A stretch of 32,779 nucleotides of DNA from an uncultured Verrucomicrobia subdivision 3 bacterium (GTDB lineage: Bacteria; Verrucomicrobiota; Verrucomicrobiae; Limisphaerales; UBA11358): positions 1 to 32,779 of the forward strand of contig CAINDH010000218.1 of NCBI GenBank assembly GCA_903847285.1, in the 5' to 3' direction. Made by a program: the position numbers and the translations under genes. The notes under the pieces are model-generated. The model had not been told where the DNA came from and searched no databases. It saw nothing but the letters and a program-made list of their open reading frames with translations. Within the stretch, counting starts at the first letter, position 1. The number at the start of each line of letters is the position of its first letter. Positions 23,922 through 32,773 of this stretch are shown piece by piece.

Positions 23922-26605
23922 CAATCCAAATCCACCACTTTCACTGCCCATTCAGGATACGGCTTCGCGCCCATTGTCGCGCGCCAGAGGATACGGTTGA
24001 GCACGTCTTCATTGCACTGGTCGGGTTGTGATAGCGGCAGTTTGTCGGAAGCGACCGAGTCCTTGCGGAGTTTTGCGTCGTCGGTTTTCTTCGTCGGTTT
24101 GTTCATCTCATCCAGCGGCACGTTGTTCGTCACCACGTCGTAGGCGGTGAAGTCCGGCGTGTTTGTGAAGCAGTCGAACATCGGCGTGGCGGTCGCGTCG
24201 AACTGGTTCATCGGCGGCAGGCCGAGCATCAGTTCCATCGTGCGCAGCAGGCTGGTGTGGTTGTATTGCGTGCTGACCACGGCGCTACGCTTCGTGAACG
24301 GGCTGATGACATACGCCGTCGTGCGGTAACCGCTGACGTGATCCCAGCCGTTCTGCGGATCGTCCTCGATGACGAAGATGCAGGTGTCCTTCCAGAATTT
24401 GCTGTGGCTCACGGCTTCCACGATCTGGCCGAGCGCGAGATCGTTGTCCGCCACCATCGCGCTGGGCGTGGGCGAACCAGCTTTCGTTCCGCTCGTGTGG
24501 TCGTTCGGCAGCCACAGAATCGTCAGCGCGGGCAGATTGTCGAGTTGCTCAAAATCCTTGAGCCGCTTGACGAAAAGCGCGGCGCGATAAACATCCGGCA
24601 CGTCGAGATCCCAGCTGGCCCAGTTCTTTTCGATGTAGGGACGCAATGACTCAAGGTCCGGCTCGCAGGTGATTTCTATCTTGTCCGCGCCGCTGGTGAA
24701 ATCGCGGTAGGCATCGAGGAAGGTGATTTTCTTTTTCTGCGTCGGATTTTTCCAGCGCTTCGTGGTCGTGGTGAATTCCCCGAAGTCATGCACGGTTCTG
24801 CCGTGTGCAAGCGCGTTGTCCCAGATGAAGCCGGCGGGCGAATACGCGAGCGCATCCGCGCCGTTTTCGCCGAAGCCGCCGCTGGGATAGCTGCGCGCCC
24901 AGCCCGCGAAACCGCGCTCGATGTAATCCGTCGCGATGCCGCTGTCGGCCCAGTTGTGTCCGTCCGCGCTCAGGATGCTGGAGCAATACGTGTTGTCGAG
25001 CAGCGCAAACTCGCGGACGAGCTTGTGCTGATTCGGCGTCACGCGCTCGCCGAAGCTGCACAGCGTCGGGTCGCCGTTGCCCGTCGTCACGTCGCCGAGA
25101 ATCTGGTCGTAGGTGCGGTTCTCCTTGATGATGTAGATGACGTGTTTGAACAAGCTCGCTTCGCCCGCGCGTTCCGGCACCGGCACCGGCGCGCGGTCGG
25201 GGCGCGGCGGCAGTGTGGCTTGCGTGAGCAGGGGATAACGCAGGTTCGCCAGCGCCGTCTGCGTGAACGCCGCGAGCTGGCTCTTCGTCGGAATGGGAAT
25301 CAGCGAGAGCGATCCGTTGTGTTGATGAGTGTTGAAGCCCAGCCCCGCCGCGCCGAGTTTCGCCTTCTCCGTTTTCGTGCCGATGCCTTTCATGTTCGCC
25401 ACGCAGATTTTTTTGCCGCGTGCATCGAACGCCAGTCCGCTCGGAAACCAGCCGGTGGGGATCAGCCCGAGCAACCTTGTTTCGCGCGGCGAGAATTGAA
25501 AAACCGCCACGGCATTCTGCGAACCGTTGGCGCAGTATAGGATTTTGCCCGAGGCATCAAACGTCAACGCGTCCGGCTGCGCGCCAAACAGGTCGCCGGG
25601 ATTTTGCCGCGCGGTGATGCTCTCCACCACTTCATCGCTGCGTGTATCAATGACGCTCAACATGTCGCTGCCCGCGCTGGCGGCCACGAGCCAGCGGCCG
25701 TTCGGCGACAACGCCAGCGCGCCCGCGTGCGGGCCGGTGACGATTTCATGTGGCACGGACGAAATCTGACCCTGCGCCAGATCAATCACACTGACCGAGC
25801 CTTCGCTGGCGATGCTGCGCGCGTCCACGCGCACGCGCGTGCCTTGACCCGCGGGGCCGACTACGCTGCCCGCGACGGGACGTCGCCCGCCCCAGTTGCT
25901 GACATAAATTTTGTGGCCGGTGAGAATCGCATCCAGCGGTGCGACGCCGACATCCCATGACCGCAAAAATTTCCCCGTGGCCGCTTCGAGTTCCAGTAGC
26001 CGGTTGGACAAGTTCAGTGCGACGTAGATTTTTTTGCCGTCCGCCGAGACCGCAATGCCCGTGGGAAGGTCATTCGTGCGCTTGAGGAGATTCACCGGCG
26101 GCAGGGCGATGGAGAAGAGCGGGGAAATCTTCCGGTCCTTCGCCACGTCAAAAACCTTCACGTCGCCGATGACGTTGGCGAGGTAAAGGCGCCTGCCGTC
26201 CGGGGAAAACTTCAGGCCCGCGTAGCTCATCTGCGCCTTTTCGTCCGCTTCGAGGATGGCGTCCACGATGGGTGCGGGCTCCAGGATTTTTCCCGAGGGC
26301 AGGGCGACGTGCTGCAAGACCGTTCCCGTCGCCGGATCCACCGCCACCAGTTCGTGCGTGATGCCGGAAGTGACGAGCAGTTTGCCGTCCGGACTCAACG
26401 CCAACGTCTGCGGCCGGGAGCCGGGCAATTCGATCTGCTGGCCAGCGGGTGTGACGATCTGATTGACGGGCGTGATGAGCGTCGCGCCATCGCGCCCGAC
26501 CGGCGCGGTGGTGGCGGCAAATGTGTCCGCGAAAAGATATTGAAAATGGACCACGGCAAGCGCGAGCGCGGCGGCGGTGGGACGGATGAATGAATTCCTT
26601 TTCAT
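23921..26605 (-). CDS. Exported YncE-type beta-propeller / phosphoesterase fusion protein
   Basis: This 894-aa protein has a signal peptide (MKRNSFIRPTAAALALAVVH, cleavage about residue 27-32). An N-terminal seven-bladed-type propeller with YncE/YVTN-like repeats (about 55-460) includes LALSPDGKLLVTSG, LKFSPDGRRLYLAN and LALSPNGRWLVAAS. A C-terminal phosphoesterase domain (about 485-860) of the alkaline phosphatase/phospholipase C superfamily follows. Likely metal or substrate residues are in IIKENRTYDQ (Glu495, Asn496), LSADGHNWA (Asp548) and VIEDDPQNGWDHVSGY (Asp748, Asp749, Asp755, His756). The substrate is unknown; phospholipid or another phosphate ester is possible. The start is the ATG at 26605, not the TTG three codons before. 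It sits between two pectin genes on the opposite strand. Confidence 0.88.
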   Translation of the reverse strand: MKRNSFIRPTAAALALAVVHFQYLFADTFAATTAPVGRDGATLITPVNQIVTPAGQQIELPGSRPQTLALSPDGKLLVTSGITHELVAVDPATGTVLQHVALPSGKILEPAPIVDAILEADEKAQMSYAGLKFSPDGRRLYLANVIGDVKVFDVAKDRKISPLFSIALPPVNLLKRTNDLPTGIAVSADGKKIYVALNLSNRLLELEAATGKFLRSWDVGVAPLDAILTGHKIYVSNWGGRRPVAGSVVGPAGQGTRVRVDARSIASEGSVSVIDLAQGQISSVPHEIVTGPHAGALALSPNGRWLVAASAGSDMLSVIDTRSDEVVESITARQNPGDLFGAQPDALTFDASGKILYCANGSQNAVAVFQFSPRETRLLGLIPTGWFPSGLAFDARGKKICVANMKGIGTKTEKAKLGAAGLGFNTHQHNGSLSLIPIPTKSQLAAFTQTALANLRYPLLTQATLPPRPDRAPVPVPERAGEASLFKHVIYIIKENRTYDQILGDVTTGNGDPTLCSFGERVTPNQHKLVREFALLDNTYCSSILSADGHNWADSGIATDYIERGFAGWARSYPSGGFGENGADALAYSPAGFIWDNALAHGRTVHDFGEFTTTTKRWKNPTQKKKITFLDAYRDFTSGADKIEITCEPDLESLRPYIEKNWASWDLDVPDVYRAALFVKRLKDFEQLDNLPALTILWLPNDHTSGTKAGSPTPSAMVADNDLALGQIVEAVSHSKFWKDTCIFVIEDDPQNGWDHVSGYRTTAYVISPFTKRSAVVSTQYNHTSLLRTMELMLGLPPMNQFDATATPMFDCFTNTPDFTAYDVVTNNVPLDEMNKPTKKTDDAKLRKDSVASDKLPLSQPDQCNEDVLNRILWRATMGAKPYPEWAVKVVDLD

Positions 26606-26775
26606 TGCGTGCAATAATGACGGTGAGACGCTGGCGGGGGCAAGTCACGTTATAGTGAAAAATGACAGCGCGCGCCACGCATCGCCAGTTGTGACGATTG
26701 CGCCGCCGCGCGGTTCTGCGAAAATCAGAAACCAAACCCGAACCTCCAACGTCTCTTGCCACGAATCCCCACCCC
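26606..26775. promoter_or_regulatory. Divergent promoter region, phosphoesterase / oligogalacturonate lyase
   Basis: About 170 nt lie between two divergent exported-protein genes and must hold both promoters. The lyase frame is open back to 26698, but that part encodes an Arg/Pro-rich stretch before the signal peptide and is probably untranslated. No operator-like palindrome was clear to me. Confidence 0.35.
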
Positions 26776-28071
26776 ATGAAACGATCATTTTTGTTTTTGC
26801 CCGTCATCGCCGCAGTCTGCCTCTTTCGCGCGCCCCTCGTAGCGGCTGATGCCCCGACCGAATGGATCGATCCCGCCACCGGCCATCGCGTCGTGCAGCT
26901 TTCCACCGAGCCGGGCAGCGAGAGCCTTTACTTCAACCTGAATCCGTTCACGCCGGACGGCAAAAGCATGGTCATCACCACGAGCAACGGCATCTCGCTT
27001 GTGAATCTCGAAACCCGCGCGGTCGAACAGATCATCGCTGGCCGCACGCACATCATCATGGTCGGGCACAAGACCGGACAGATTTATTACGCCACGCGCA
27101 AGATCGAGAACGGCGTGACGAACCAGTGGGTTTGCTCGTTCGATCCCAAGACCAAAGCCGTCCGTGACATCCTCAAGCTTGCGCGCGGCCAGCAGGTTTC
27201 CACCGTCAATGCGAATGAGACATTGCTCGGCGGCACATTCCTCGAACGCAATGACTGGGGCACGAATGATTTCTTTAGCGGTGGCGGCCCGAACCGTCGC
27301 GAAAATGACATCGCCTCCGCCAACGCGTATCGCGGCAAGAAAGGCACGATGATGGAGGAACGCCTCGCCAAGCATTATCCGATGGAACTGTTCTTCTATA
27401 ACATCGCGACCGGCGAGACCAAGCGCGTCAACCGCTGCACCGACTGGCTCGGCCATCTGCAATTCTCACCCACCGATCCGACGCTGATGATGTTCTGTCA
27501 CGAAGGACCGTGGCACAAAGTGGATCGCATCTGGACCATCCGTGCCGACGGCTCGGATCTGAAACTCATCCATCAGCGCACGATGATCATGGAGATCGCC
27601 GGGCACGAATTTTTCAGCGCCGACGGCAAGACTCTCTGGTATGACCTGCAAACTCCGCGCGGCGAGGATTTCTGGGTCGCTGGCTACGAAATCTCCAGCG
27701 GCGCGCGCACGTGGTATCATTTGCAGCGCGACGAATGGGGTGTGCATTTCAACGTGTCGCCCGACGGCACTTTATTTTCCAGCGACGGCGGCGATGACAA
27801 GATGGTCGCCCACGCCGACAACGGGAAATGGATGTGGCTTTTCCGCCCCGAACTCATCGAAGACCGCTCCGCCGGAAATGTGGAAACGAAAAATCTCATC
27901 CAGACCGGTGTGTTCCGTTCCGAGAAACTCGTCAATATGGCCAAGCACGATTACGCGCTGGAACCAAACGGAATGTTCTCGCCCGACATGAAGTGGCTCA
28001 TCTTCCGCAGTAACATGAGCGGCGCGAACCAGGCTTACGCGGTGGAATTGAAGCGGGCGGACGGGAAATAA
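26776..28071 (+). CDS. ogl: Oligogalacturonate lyase (PL22 family), predicted exported
   Basis: This 431-aa beta-propeller lyase splits short oligogalacturonides by beta-elimination. ATG 26776 opens a signal peptide (MKRSFLFLPVIAAVCLFRAP, cleavage about residue 24 before DAPTEW). Family features are EWIDPATGHRVVQLS, LGHLQFSPTDPTLMMFCHEG, WHKVDRIW, EIAGHEFFSADGKTLWYD and WGVHFNVSPDG. Enterobacterial Ogl is cytoplasmic, so the signal peptide suggests oligomers are cut in the periplasm here. The His/Gln set that holds Mn2+ in known Ogl cannot be fully placed: the VHFNVS stretch shows only one His. It likely follows the GH28 enzyme in pectin breakdown. Confidence 0.87.
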   Translation: MKRSFLFLPVIAAVCLFRAPLVAADAPTEWIDPATGHRVVQLSTEPGSESLYFNLNPFTPDGKSMVITTSNGISLVNLETRAVEQIIAGRTHIIMVGHKTGQIYYATRKIENGVTNQWVCSFDPKTKAVRDILKLARGQQVSTVNANETLLGGTFLERNDWGTNDFFSGGGPNRRENDIASANAYRGKKGTMMEERLAKHYPMELFFYNIATGETKRVNRCTDWLGHLQFSPTDPTLMMFCHEGPWHKVDRIWTIRADGSDLKLIHQRTMIMEIAGHEFFSADGKTLWYDLQTPRGEDFWVAGYEISSGARTWYHLQRDEWGVHFNVSPDGTLFSSDGGDDKMVAHADNGKWMWLFRPELIEDRSAGNVETKNLIQTGVFRSEKLVNMAKHDYALEPNGMFSPDMKWLIFRSNMSGANQAYAVELKRADGK

Positions 28072-28117
28072 AAAGCCAAGGTGGCAGACCGGCAGAGTGC
28101 CGTTACAAAATTGGATT

Positions 28118-28747
28118 TTAATTTTGCGGCACAACATTAATGCGGAAGGCGCCATTGCGAGGGCCGCCCTGAAAAAATGACCAGCTTCCCTGACCATGCT
28201 TCAAGGCAAAGCCTTTCGCCAAATTCTGATTGTTGTAGCACCAGGAGCAAGTGGTGTCGCTGTCGGCCGGTTCCACGCACAGCCAGTATTTGGTTCCGGC
28301 AGTCAAAACCGGATGGGTTTCGGACACCAGCACCAGATGCCCGCCCTTGCCAAAGTCGGAACTGGAGATTTTCAAAAAACTTTCCAGCGATTTCCCCGGC
28401 AGGCCGTTCTTATCCTCGGCCACGGTGACATTGATGGAACCTTTTCCCATCATGGCCAAATCAACTACATTCAATGGGCCGGAGTCGGTCGGGACAAACC
28501 ATTCCGCCTGTCCACGATATCCGGCTTGGCCGTCACTCATGACCGCCCACGCAACCGCTTTGTCAAACTTGTTGCGCTTGTCAAACGAGTTAAAAACATC
28601 AACTCCCGGTGGCGGCGGCGGTTTCTGCTCCTTGACCGGCGTTTTGGAGTCGGCAGGCGGGGTCAGCTCTTTATGTTTTGAGCAACCGGTGAGGGTCACA
28701 ATTGCAGCCACGGTCAACGCGGCGGGGACAAGGATAAATATCTTCAT
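28118..28747 (-). CDS. Putative lipoprotein downstream of the membrane sigma factor
   Basis: This 209-aa protein has a lipoprotein signal peptide ending in TLTGC (Cys22), then a Lys/Pro-rich linker with five consecutive prolines (about 25-48). A beta-rich domain (about 50-209) follows, with SINVTVAEDKNGLPGKSLES and LTAGTKYWLCVEP. This pattern resembles the choice-of-anchor R type exported domain seen in many verrucomicrobial and planctomycete proteins. The identification is tentative. It starts 27 nt after the stop of the sigma/delta-60 gene on the same strand, so the two are probably one transcript. It could present or bind a ligand for the sigma protein, but that is inference from position only. 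Confidence 0.72.
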   Translation of the reverse strand: MKIFILVPAALTVAAIVTLTGCSKHKELTPPADSKTPVKEQKPPPPPGVDVFNSFDKRNKFDKAVAWAVMSDGQAGYRGQAEWFVPTDSGPLNVVDLAMMGKGSINVTVAEDKNGLPGKSLESFLKISSSDFGKGGHLVLVSETHPVLTAGTKYWLCVEPADSDTTCSWCYNNQNLAKGFALKHGQGSWSFFQGGPRNGAFRINVVPQN

Positions 28748-28774
28748 GTAATTTGGTATGGAATATTTTGCCAG

Positions 28775-31183
28775 TCAAGGCGTGGCAATCCGGTAAAACC
28801 GGGTCGGATGATTTTTCGCGTCAGTGTCACGAAAGCTGCCATTGCCGCTGGCGTCTGACAGATTGGTGCTGATGTTGCTCCAGTCGGCGGCGTCCAAAGT
28901 ATCTTTGGCCTGAAGGATGTAGGCCTGTTTTGGACTGCCAGTAAATTGAATCATGGCAACGCCATCCTTATAATTCATCGCCGTGATCAGAATCGTTTCG
29001 GTTGGCAAAGCGACAGGCGACGGGGCAGTCACATTGGTCGCCGCAGGTGCGGATTTTGCGGTCAGATGATAGACCGGGAAGTGACGATGCGTTTGCAATT
29101 CCTCCAAACTGATAAATGGATTCTTGAATGTTGTGTCCAGCGAACCATCCGGATTGAGCCGCGCGATATGCTGGCAATTGACGCCATTGACGACGGTGAA
29201 CGGCCCACAGATGACAATACGCCCGTCTTCCTGAATCGCGATATCCATGACCAGCCGTCCGTATCGCATGGCCGTCACCTCACAATGAAAACTGTGATCA
29301 ATCTGCCCATCCACATTCAACCGAATCAAGCCGGGGAAATCTTCTCCGTTCATTTTTCCAAAACCACCAGCCACCAGAAACTTTCCGTCCTTTAGCCGTT
29401 TAATGGTGATGCCGCCGCGCCGATCGGTTTCATACTGGTTGGTGAAACTGAAATCTGGCCGCCAGTTTTTATCAAAGCGCATCAACCGGCCGGGAGCTGT
29501 GAGGCTGCCGTTGATGAATTCAACCTGCATGCCGAGAAGCGCGCCGCCATCCGGCAACCGCACCGCGACCCGGCATAGCTCAAACGGAACTTCGGCGAAA
29601 AGTGCTTTGAAAACCACGGCGGCATCGGCAGCGGAAGGTTGTTCGGCGCAATCTTCAAATGGCAACTGTCCGGAAGGCTTGACGAAAGGTCGCCGACTGG
29701 CCGGCGTCGTGCGATTCCAGTCCACGGGCTTGTGCCCCCACCAATTCCCCCAAAATCCAGCGCCTTGGAGCGTCCAGATTAAACCCGTATAAGGCGGGAA
29801 CACAGAAGTCGGATCATTCGTGGCTGTCAGAATTAATTTGCCGGTCGGATCAAGGCGATAAACCGTGAGCGGGTTTTGGGTCATCACGGCCACTGAACCA
29901 TCGCTCAAAGCGGCGGCGGGGTAAGTGCCGCCGGGAAGATAAGTCCGCCCCAAAGCCGGAGCGTTTGAATTGGCCTGGTCTGTCATCGGGACAAACGATT
30001 CGTCCACGCTGCCGTCGGGAAGCAATCTCGCGTAACCGGGACGCGGCTTGCCATTCACGGAATCGAACAGCCCGGACATGAATAATTTTCCGTCCCGTAG
30101 GAGATCAACGTGCGCCCGACTGGAATCATTCCCGGGAAATTCTACGCGACAATAGAAACTGCGATCCAAAGAACCATCGGCATTGAGACGGATTGCGCCT
30201 CGCTCAAAATAGCCAAGCCGTCCCGATTGCGGATCAATGAAATTTCCGAACAAACTGGCAGCAACGACAATTTTCCCATCCGGTTGCACCAATACTCCTC
30301 CCGGCGGAGAATCCAGTGACATAAAAGCCGTATCTGTCATCACCTCGCGCATAACTGCCACCGGTTTGCTGACCGGAACTATTAATTTAGGAGGCTCCTC
30401 GCGTAACACGGCCGTCGCCACCAATGCACCGCCCGTGATTGTCGCGACGATACCCAGATTGATGAGAGGTTTATATTTGGCCCAAGCCAGCGCCTTGAGC
30501 GTTCCCTGCACCAGGCCAGCGGCTGAAATGGCTGCGGTTGCACCTTTCATCGCCGCTGTTGCCACGGTCGTAACCAATCCAACGGGTGCGGCTTGAATTG
30601 CATTTGCCGCAAGCGCGCTCGCAATAACCGTGGCCGTCAGCGTCACGCCGCGTCTGGCAAAGAACGTCCGCAACTTTTCCACCGCCCGGTTCACGCGCAT
30701 CTTGGCGGCGTCTTCGCTGCCGCCCAGCGCCGCGCCGACTTCCTTCAGGCTCTTGCCGTCGAAATATCGCAGCACGACGGCGTGCCGGTCGGTTTCGCTC
30801 AACCCGGCCATCGCATCGTCCAGCAGCGGGGCAATGTGTGGCCACGGATCGGCGGCGGATTCATCGGATGAAGTTTGCATGAGGACCTCCTGTTCGCGCT
30901 GCGCCCGGCGGATGTTCCCGCGGATGAGCGTCACCGCCGTGAGCCGCGCGGTCTGATACAGCCAGCCGGAGAGGATGACATTTTTGCCGAACGTCCCGGC
31001 CTTGCGTGCGAGAATGACGAAGACAGCCTGCGTGATTTCCTCGGCGGAATGGGGATTGCGCCCGTGTCGCAGCGCGACGGAGTAAACCTTGTTGATGTGC
31101 CTCGCAACGAGTTCGGCGAACGCCGATTCGTCGCCGCTTTCGGCAAATTCCCGCAGCAGGGCGTTGTCATCCAGTTCGTGCAT
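28775..31183 (-). CDS. Transmembrane ECF sigma factor fused to delta-60 repeat domain
   Basis: This 802-aa protein has sigma-70 region 2 (about 18-95; EEITQAVFVILARKA, GWLYQTARLTAV), region 4 (about 122-175; GLSETDRHAVVLRYFDGKSL and SEDAAKMRVNRAVEKLR), an Ala-rich segment (180-230) and a transmembrane helix (about 240-260). About five to six delta-60-like repeats follow (295-690; for example VQPDGKIVVAAS...RLNADGSLDRSF and IQEDGRIVICG...RLNPDGSLDTTF). A final domain (about 728-802) ends in TRFYRIATP, like tails of secreted verrucomicrobial proteins. The sigma part would be cytoplasmic and the repeats extracytoplasmic, making a one-piece sensor. ECF sigma factors with long C-terminal extensions are common in this phylum; a delta-60 sensor is unusual. 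A GTTACC box 30 nt upstream (31218-31213) could be an ECF -35. Confidence 0.88.
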   Translation of the reverse strand: MHELDDNALLREFAESGDESAFAELVARHINKVYSVALRHGRNPHSAEEITQAVFVILARKAGTFGKNVILSGWLYQTARLTAVTLIRGNIRRAQREQEVLMQTSSDESAADPWPHIAPLLDDAMAGLSETDRHAVVLRYFDGKSLKEVGAALGGSEDAAKMRVNRAVEKLRTFFARRGVTLTATVIASALAANAIQAAPVGLVTTVATAAMKGATAAISAAGLVQGTLKALAWAKYKPLINLGIVATITGGALVATAVLREEPPKLIVPVSKPVAVMREVMTDTAFMSLDSPPGGVLVQPDGKIVVAASLFGNFIDPQSGRLGYFERGAIRLNADGSLDRSFYCRVEFPGNDSSRAHVDLLRDGKLFMSGLFDSVNGKPRPGYARLLPDGSVDESFVPMTDQANSNAPALGRTYLPGGTYPAAALSDGSVAVMTQNPLTVYRLDPTGKLILTATNDPTSVFPPYTGLIWTLQGAGFWGNWWGHKPVDWNRTTPASRRPFVKPSGQLPFEDCAEQPSAADAAVVFKALFAEVPFELCRVAVRLPDGGALLGMQVEFINGSLTAPGRLMRFDKNWRPDFSFTNQYETDRRGGITIKRLKDGKFLVAGGFGKMNGEDFPGLIRLNVDGQIDHSFHCEVTAMRYGRLVMDIAIQEDGRIVICGPFTVVNGVNCQHIARLNPDGSLDTTFKNPFISLEELQTHRHFPVYHLTAKSAPAATNVTAPSPVALPTETILITAMNYKDGVAMIQFTGSPKQAYILQAKDTLDAADWSNISTNLSDASGNGSFRDTDAKNHPTRFYRIATP

Positions 31184-31276
31184 TCATATAGAAATGCCGC
31201 CAAACGGAGAAAGGTAACAGACTTTTTTCAGCGCCGTAAACATGGCGTGCAGCGATGCGTTGCCGCACGCGGTCGC

Positions 31277-32773
31277 TTAACCTTTCAGCTTACGCTCCAG
31301 AATTTCGCCGACGAGCGCGGGGTTGGCTTTGCCTTTGGAGAGTTTCATCACTTGGCCCTTGAGCGAATTGAGCGCGGCGACTTTGCCGGCTTTGTAATCC
31401 GCCACGGGCGCGGGATTCGCGGCGATGGCGTCGTCGCAGAATTTTTCAATCGCGCCGGTGTCGCTGACTTGCGCGAGACCTTTTTCCTGCACGATGGCGG
31501 CGGGCGCTTTGCCGGACTCGAACATCTCGGCGAACACCTGCTGCGCGGCGGAACTGCTGATGGTCTTGGCTTCGACGAGCGCGACGAGTTCCAGCAAGGC
31601 TTCGGGTTTGAATTTCAAATCCGCGAGCGTGAGCAGTTTCACATCAGCGGAATCCATGCCCATCGCAGCCTGGTCGGCGGCTTCCTTCGCGTTCGCTTCG
31701 GCGAGCTTGGACAGCAGATTATTGATGATCCAGTTAGCGACGGCCTTGGGATTCTTCGACTGTTTGGCGAGACCTTCAAAATAATTTCCCAACTCAACGT
31801 TACTCTTGAACACTTCCGCGTCGCCCGCTGGCAATTGATAATCGCGCATAAAACGCTGCTTGCGCGCGATGGGCAGCTCGATGACTTGCGCCTTCACCTC
31901 GGCGAGCCACGCGTCGGTCGGCGCGAGCGGCATCATGTCCGGTTCGGGGAAATAACGGTAGTCATGCGCGTTTTCCTTCGTCCGCATTTCTTCCGTGACG
32001 CCTGCGACGTCGTCCCAGCGGCGCGTGGACTGAACAAGCTTGCCGCCGCTTTTCACGACTTCAATCTGCCGCGCGATTTCGTATTCCGCCGCGCGACGCA
32101 CGCCGGAAAAGCTGTTCATGTTTTTGATTTCAATCTTCGCACCGAGTTCTTTCGTGCCGACTGGGCGCACGGAAATGTTCACATCGCAGCGCACCATGCC
32201 TTTTTCCATGTCGCAATCGCTCACGCCACCCTGGATCAAGATTTCCTTGAGCGCGTTGAGATATTCATAGGCCATGTCCGCGCTGGTGATGTCCGGCTCG
32301 GAAACGATCTCGAGCAGCGGCACACCGGCGCGATTGAAATCCACGCCGCTGGTGCGGTCAAAGTGCGTGAGCTTGCCGACATCTTCTTCAAGGTGAGCGC
32401 GAGTGATGCGAACTTTGCTCATGCCATTCACGGAACCTGCGCCGGTGAATTCAAAGTCCACAAAGCCATTCGCCGTGCTCGGCTTATCGTATTGCGTGAG
32501 CTGATAATTCTTTGAAGCGTCGGGGTAGAAATAATTTTTACGGTCGAACTTCGCGTAGCGCGGAATCTCGCAGTTCAGCAAATAGCCGGTGAGAACGGTC
32601 TTGCGCAGCGCCTCCTCGTTCGGCACGGGCAGCACGCCGGGCATGCCGAGGCAGACGGGGCAGACGTTGGTGTTCGGCTCGGAACCGTATTGGTTCGCGC
32701 AACCGCACCACATCTTGGATTTGGTTTTGAGCTGGACGTGAGTTTCCAGACCGATGACGGCTTCGTATTCCAT
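31277..32773 (-). CDS. gatB: Asp-tRNA(Asn)/Glu-tRNA(Gln) amidotransferase subunit B
   Basis: This 498-aa cytoplasmic subunit of GatCAB amidates misacylated Glu-tRNA(Gln) (or Asp-tRNA(Asn)) by tRNA binding and transamidation with GatA. It shows the N-terminal YEAVIGLETHVQLKTKSKMW, the zinc cysteines WCGCANQ...CPVCLGMPG (near residues 23-42), DRKNYFYPD, LEEDVGKL, RAGVPLLEIVSEPD and, at the C-terminus, the helical tail domain (about 355-498) ending LVGEILERKLKG. It is full length, with the ATG 6 nt from the window edge. gatA/gatC would be expected upstream, outside the window. The sigma-factor gene follows 93 nt downstream on the same strand, but is likely an independent unit. Confidence 0.97.
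   Translation of the reverse strand: MEYEAVIGLETHVQLKTKSKMWCGCANQYGSEPNTNVCPVCLGMPGVLPVPNEEALRKTVLTGYLLNCEIPRYAKFDRKNYFYPDASKNYQLTQYDKPSTANGFVDFEFTGAGSVNGMSKVRITRAHLEEDVGKLTHFDRTSGVDFNRAGVPLLEIVSEPDITSADMAYEYLNALKEILIQGGVSDCDMEKGMVRCDVNISVRPVGTKELGAKIEIKNMNSFSGVRRAAEYEIARQIEVVKSGGKLVQSTRRWDDVAGVTEEMRTKENAHDYRYFPEPDMMPLAPTDAWLAEVKAQVIELPIARKQRFMRDYQLPAGDAEVFKSNVELGNYFEGLAKQSKNPKAVANWIINNLLSKLAEANAKEAADQAAMGMDSADVKLLTLADLKFKPEALLELVALVEAKTISSSAAQQVFAEMFESGKAPAAIVQEKGLAQVSDTGAIEKFCDDAIAANPAPVADYKAGKVAALNSLKGQVMKLSKGKANPALVGEILERKLKG

Noticed and set aside
28107..28128. AT-rich inverted repeat CAAAATT/AATTTTG over the lipoprotein stop codon
   Set aside because: Only 7 AT-rich pairs, overlapping the stop codon, without a T-run. 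It is probably chance.
30875..32515. 546-codon open frame on the plus strand
   Set aside because: It lies antisense to gatB and the sigma-factor gene, both strongly supported. It is rich in His, Phe and Arg without any domain pattern.
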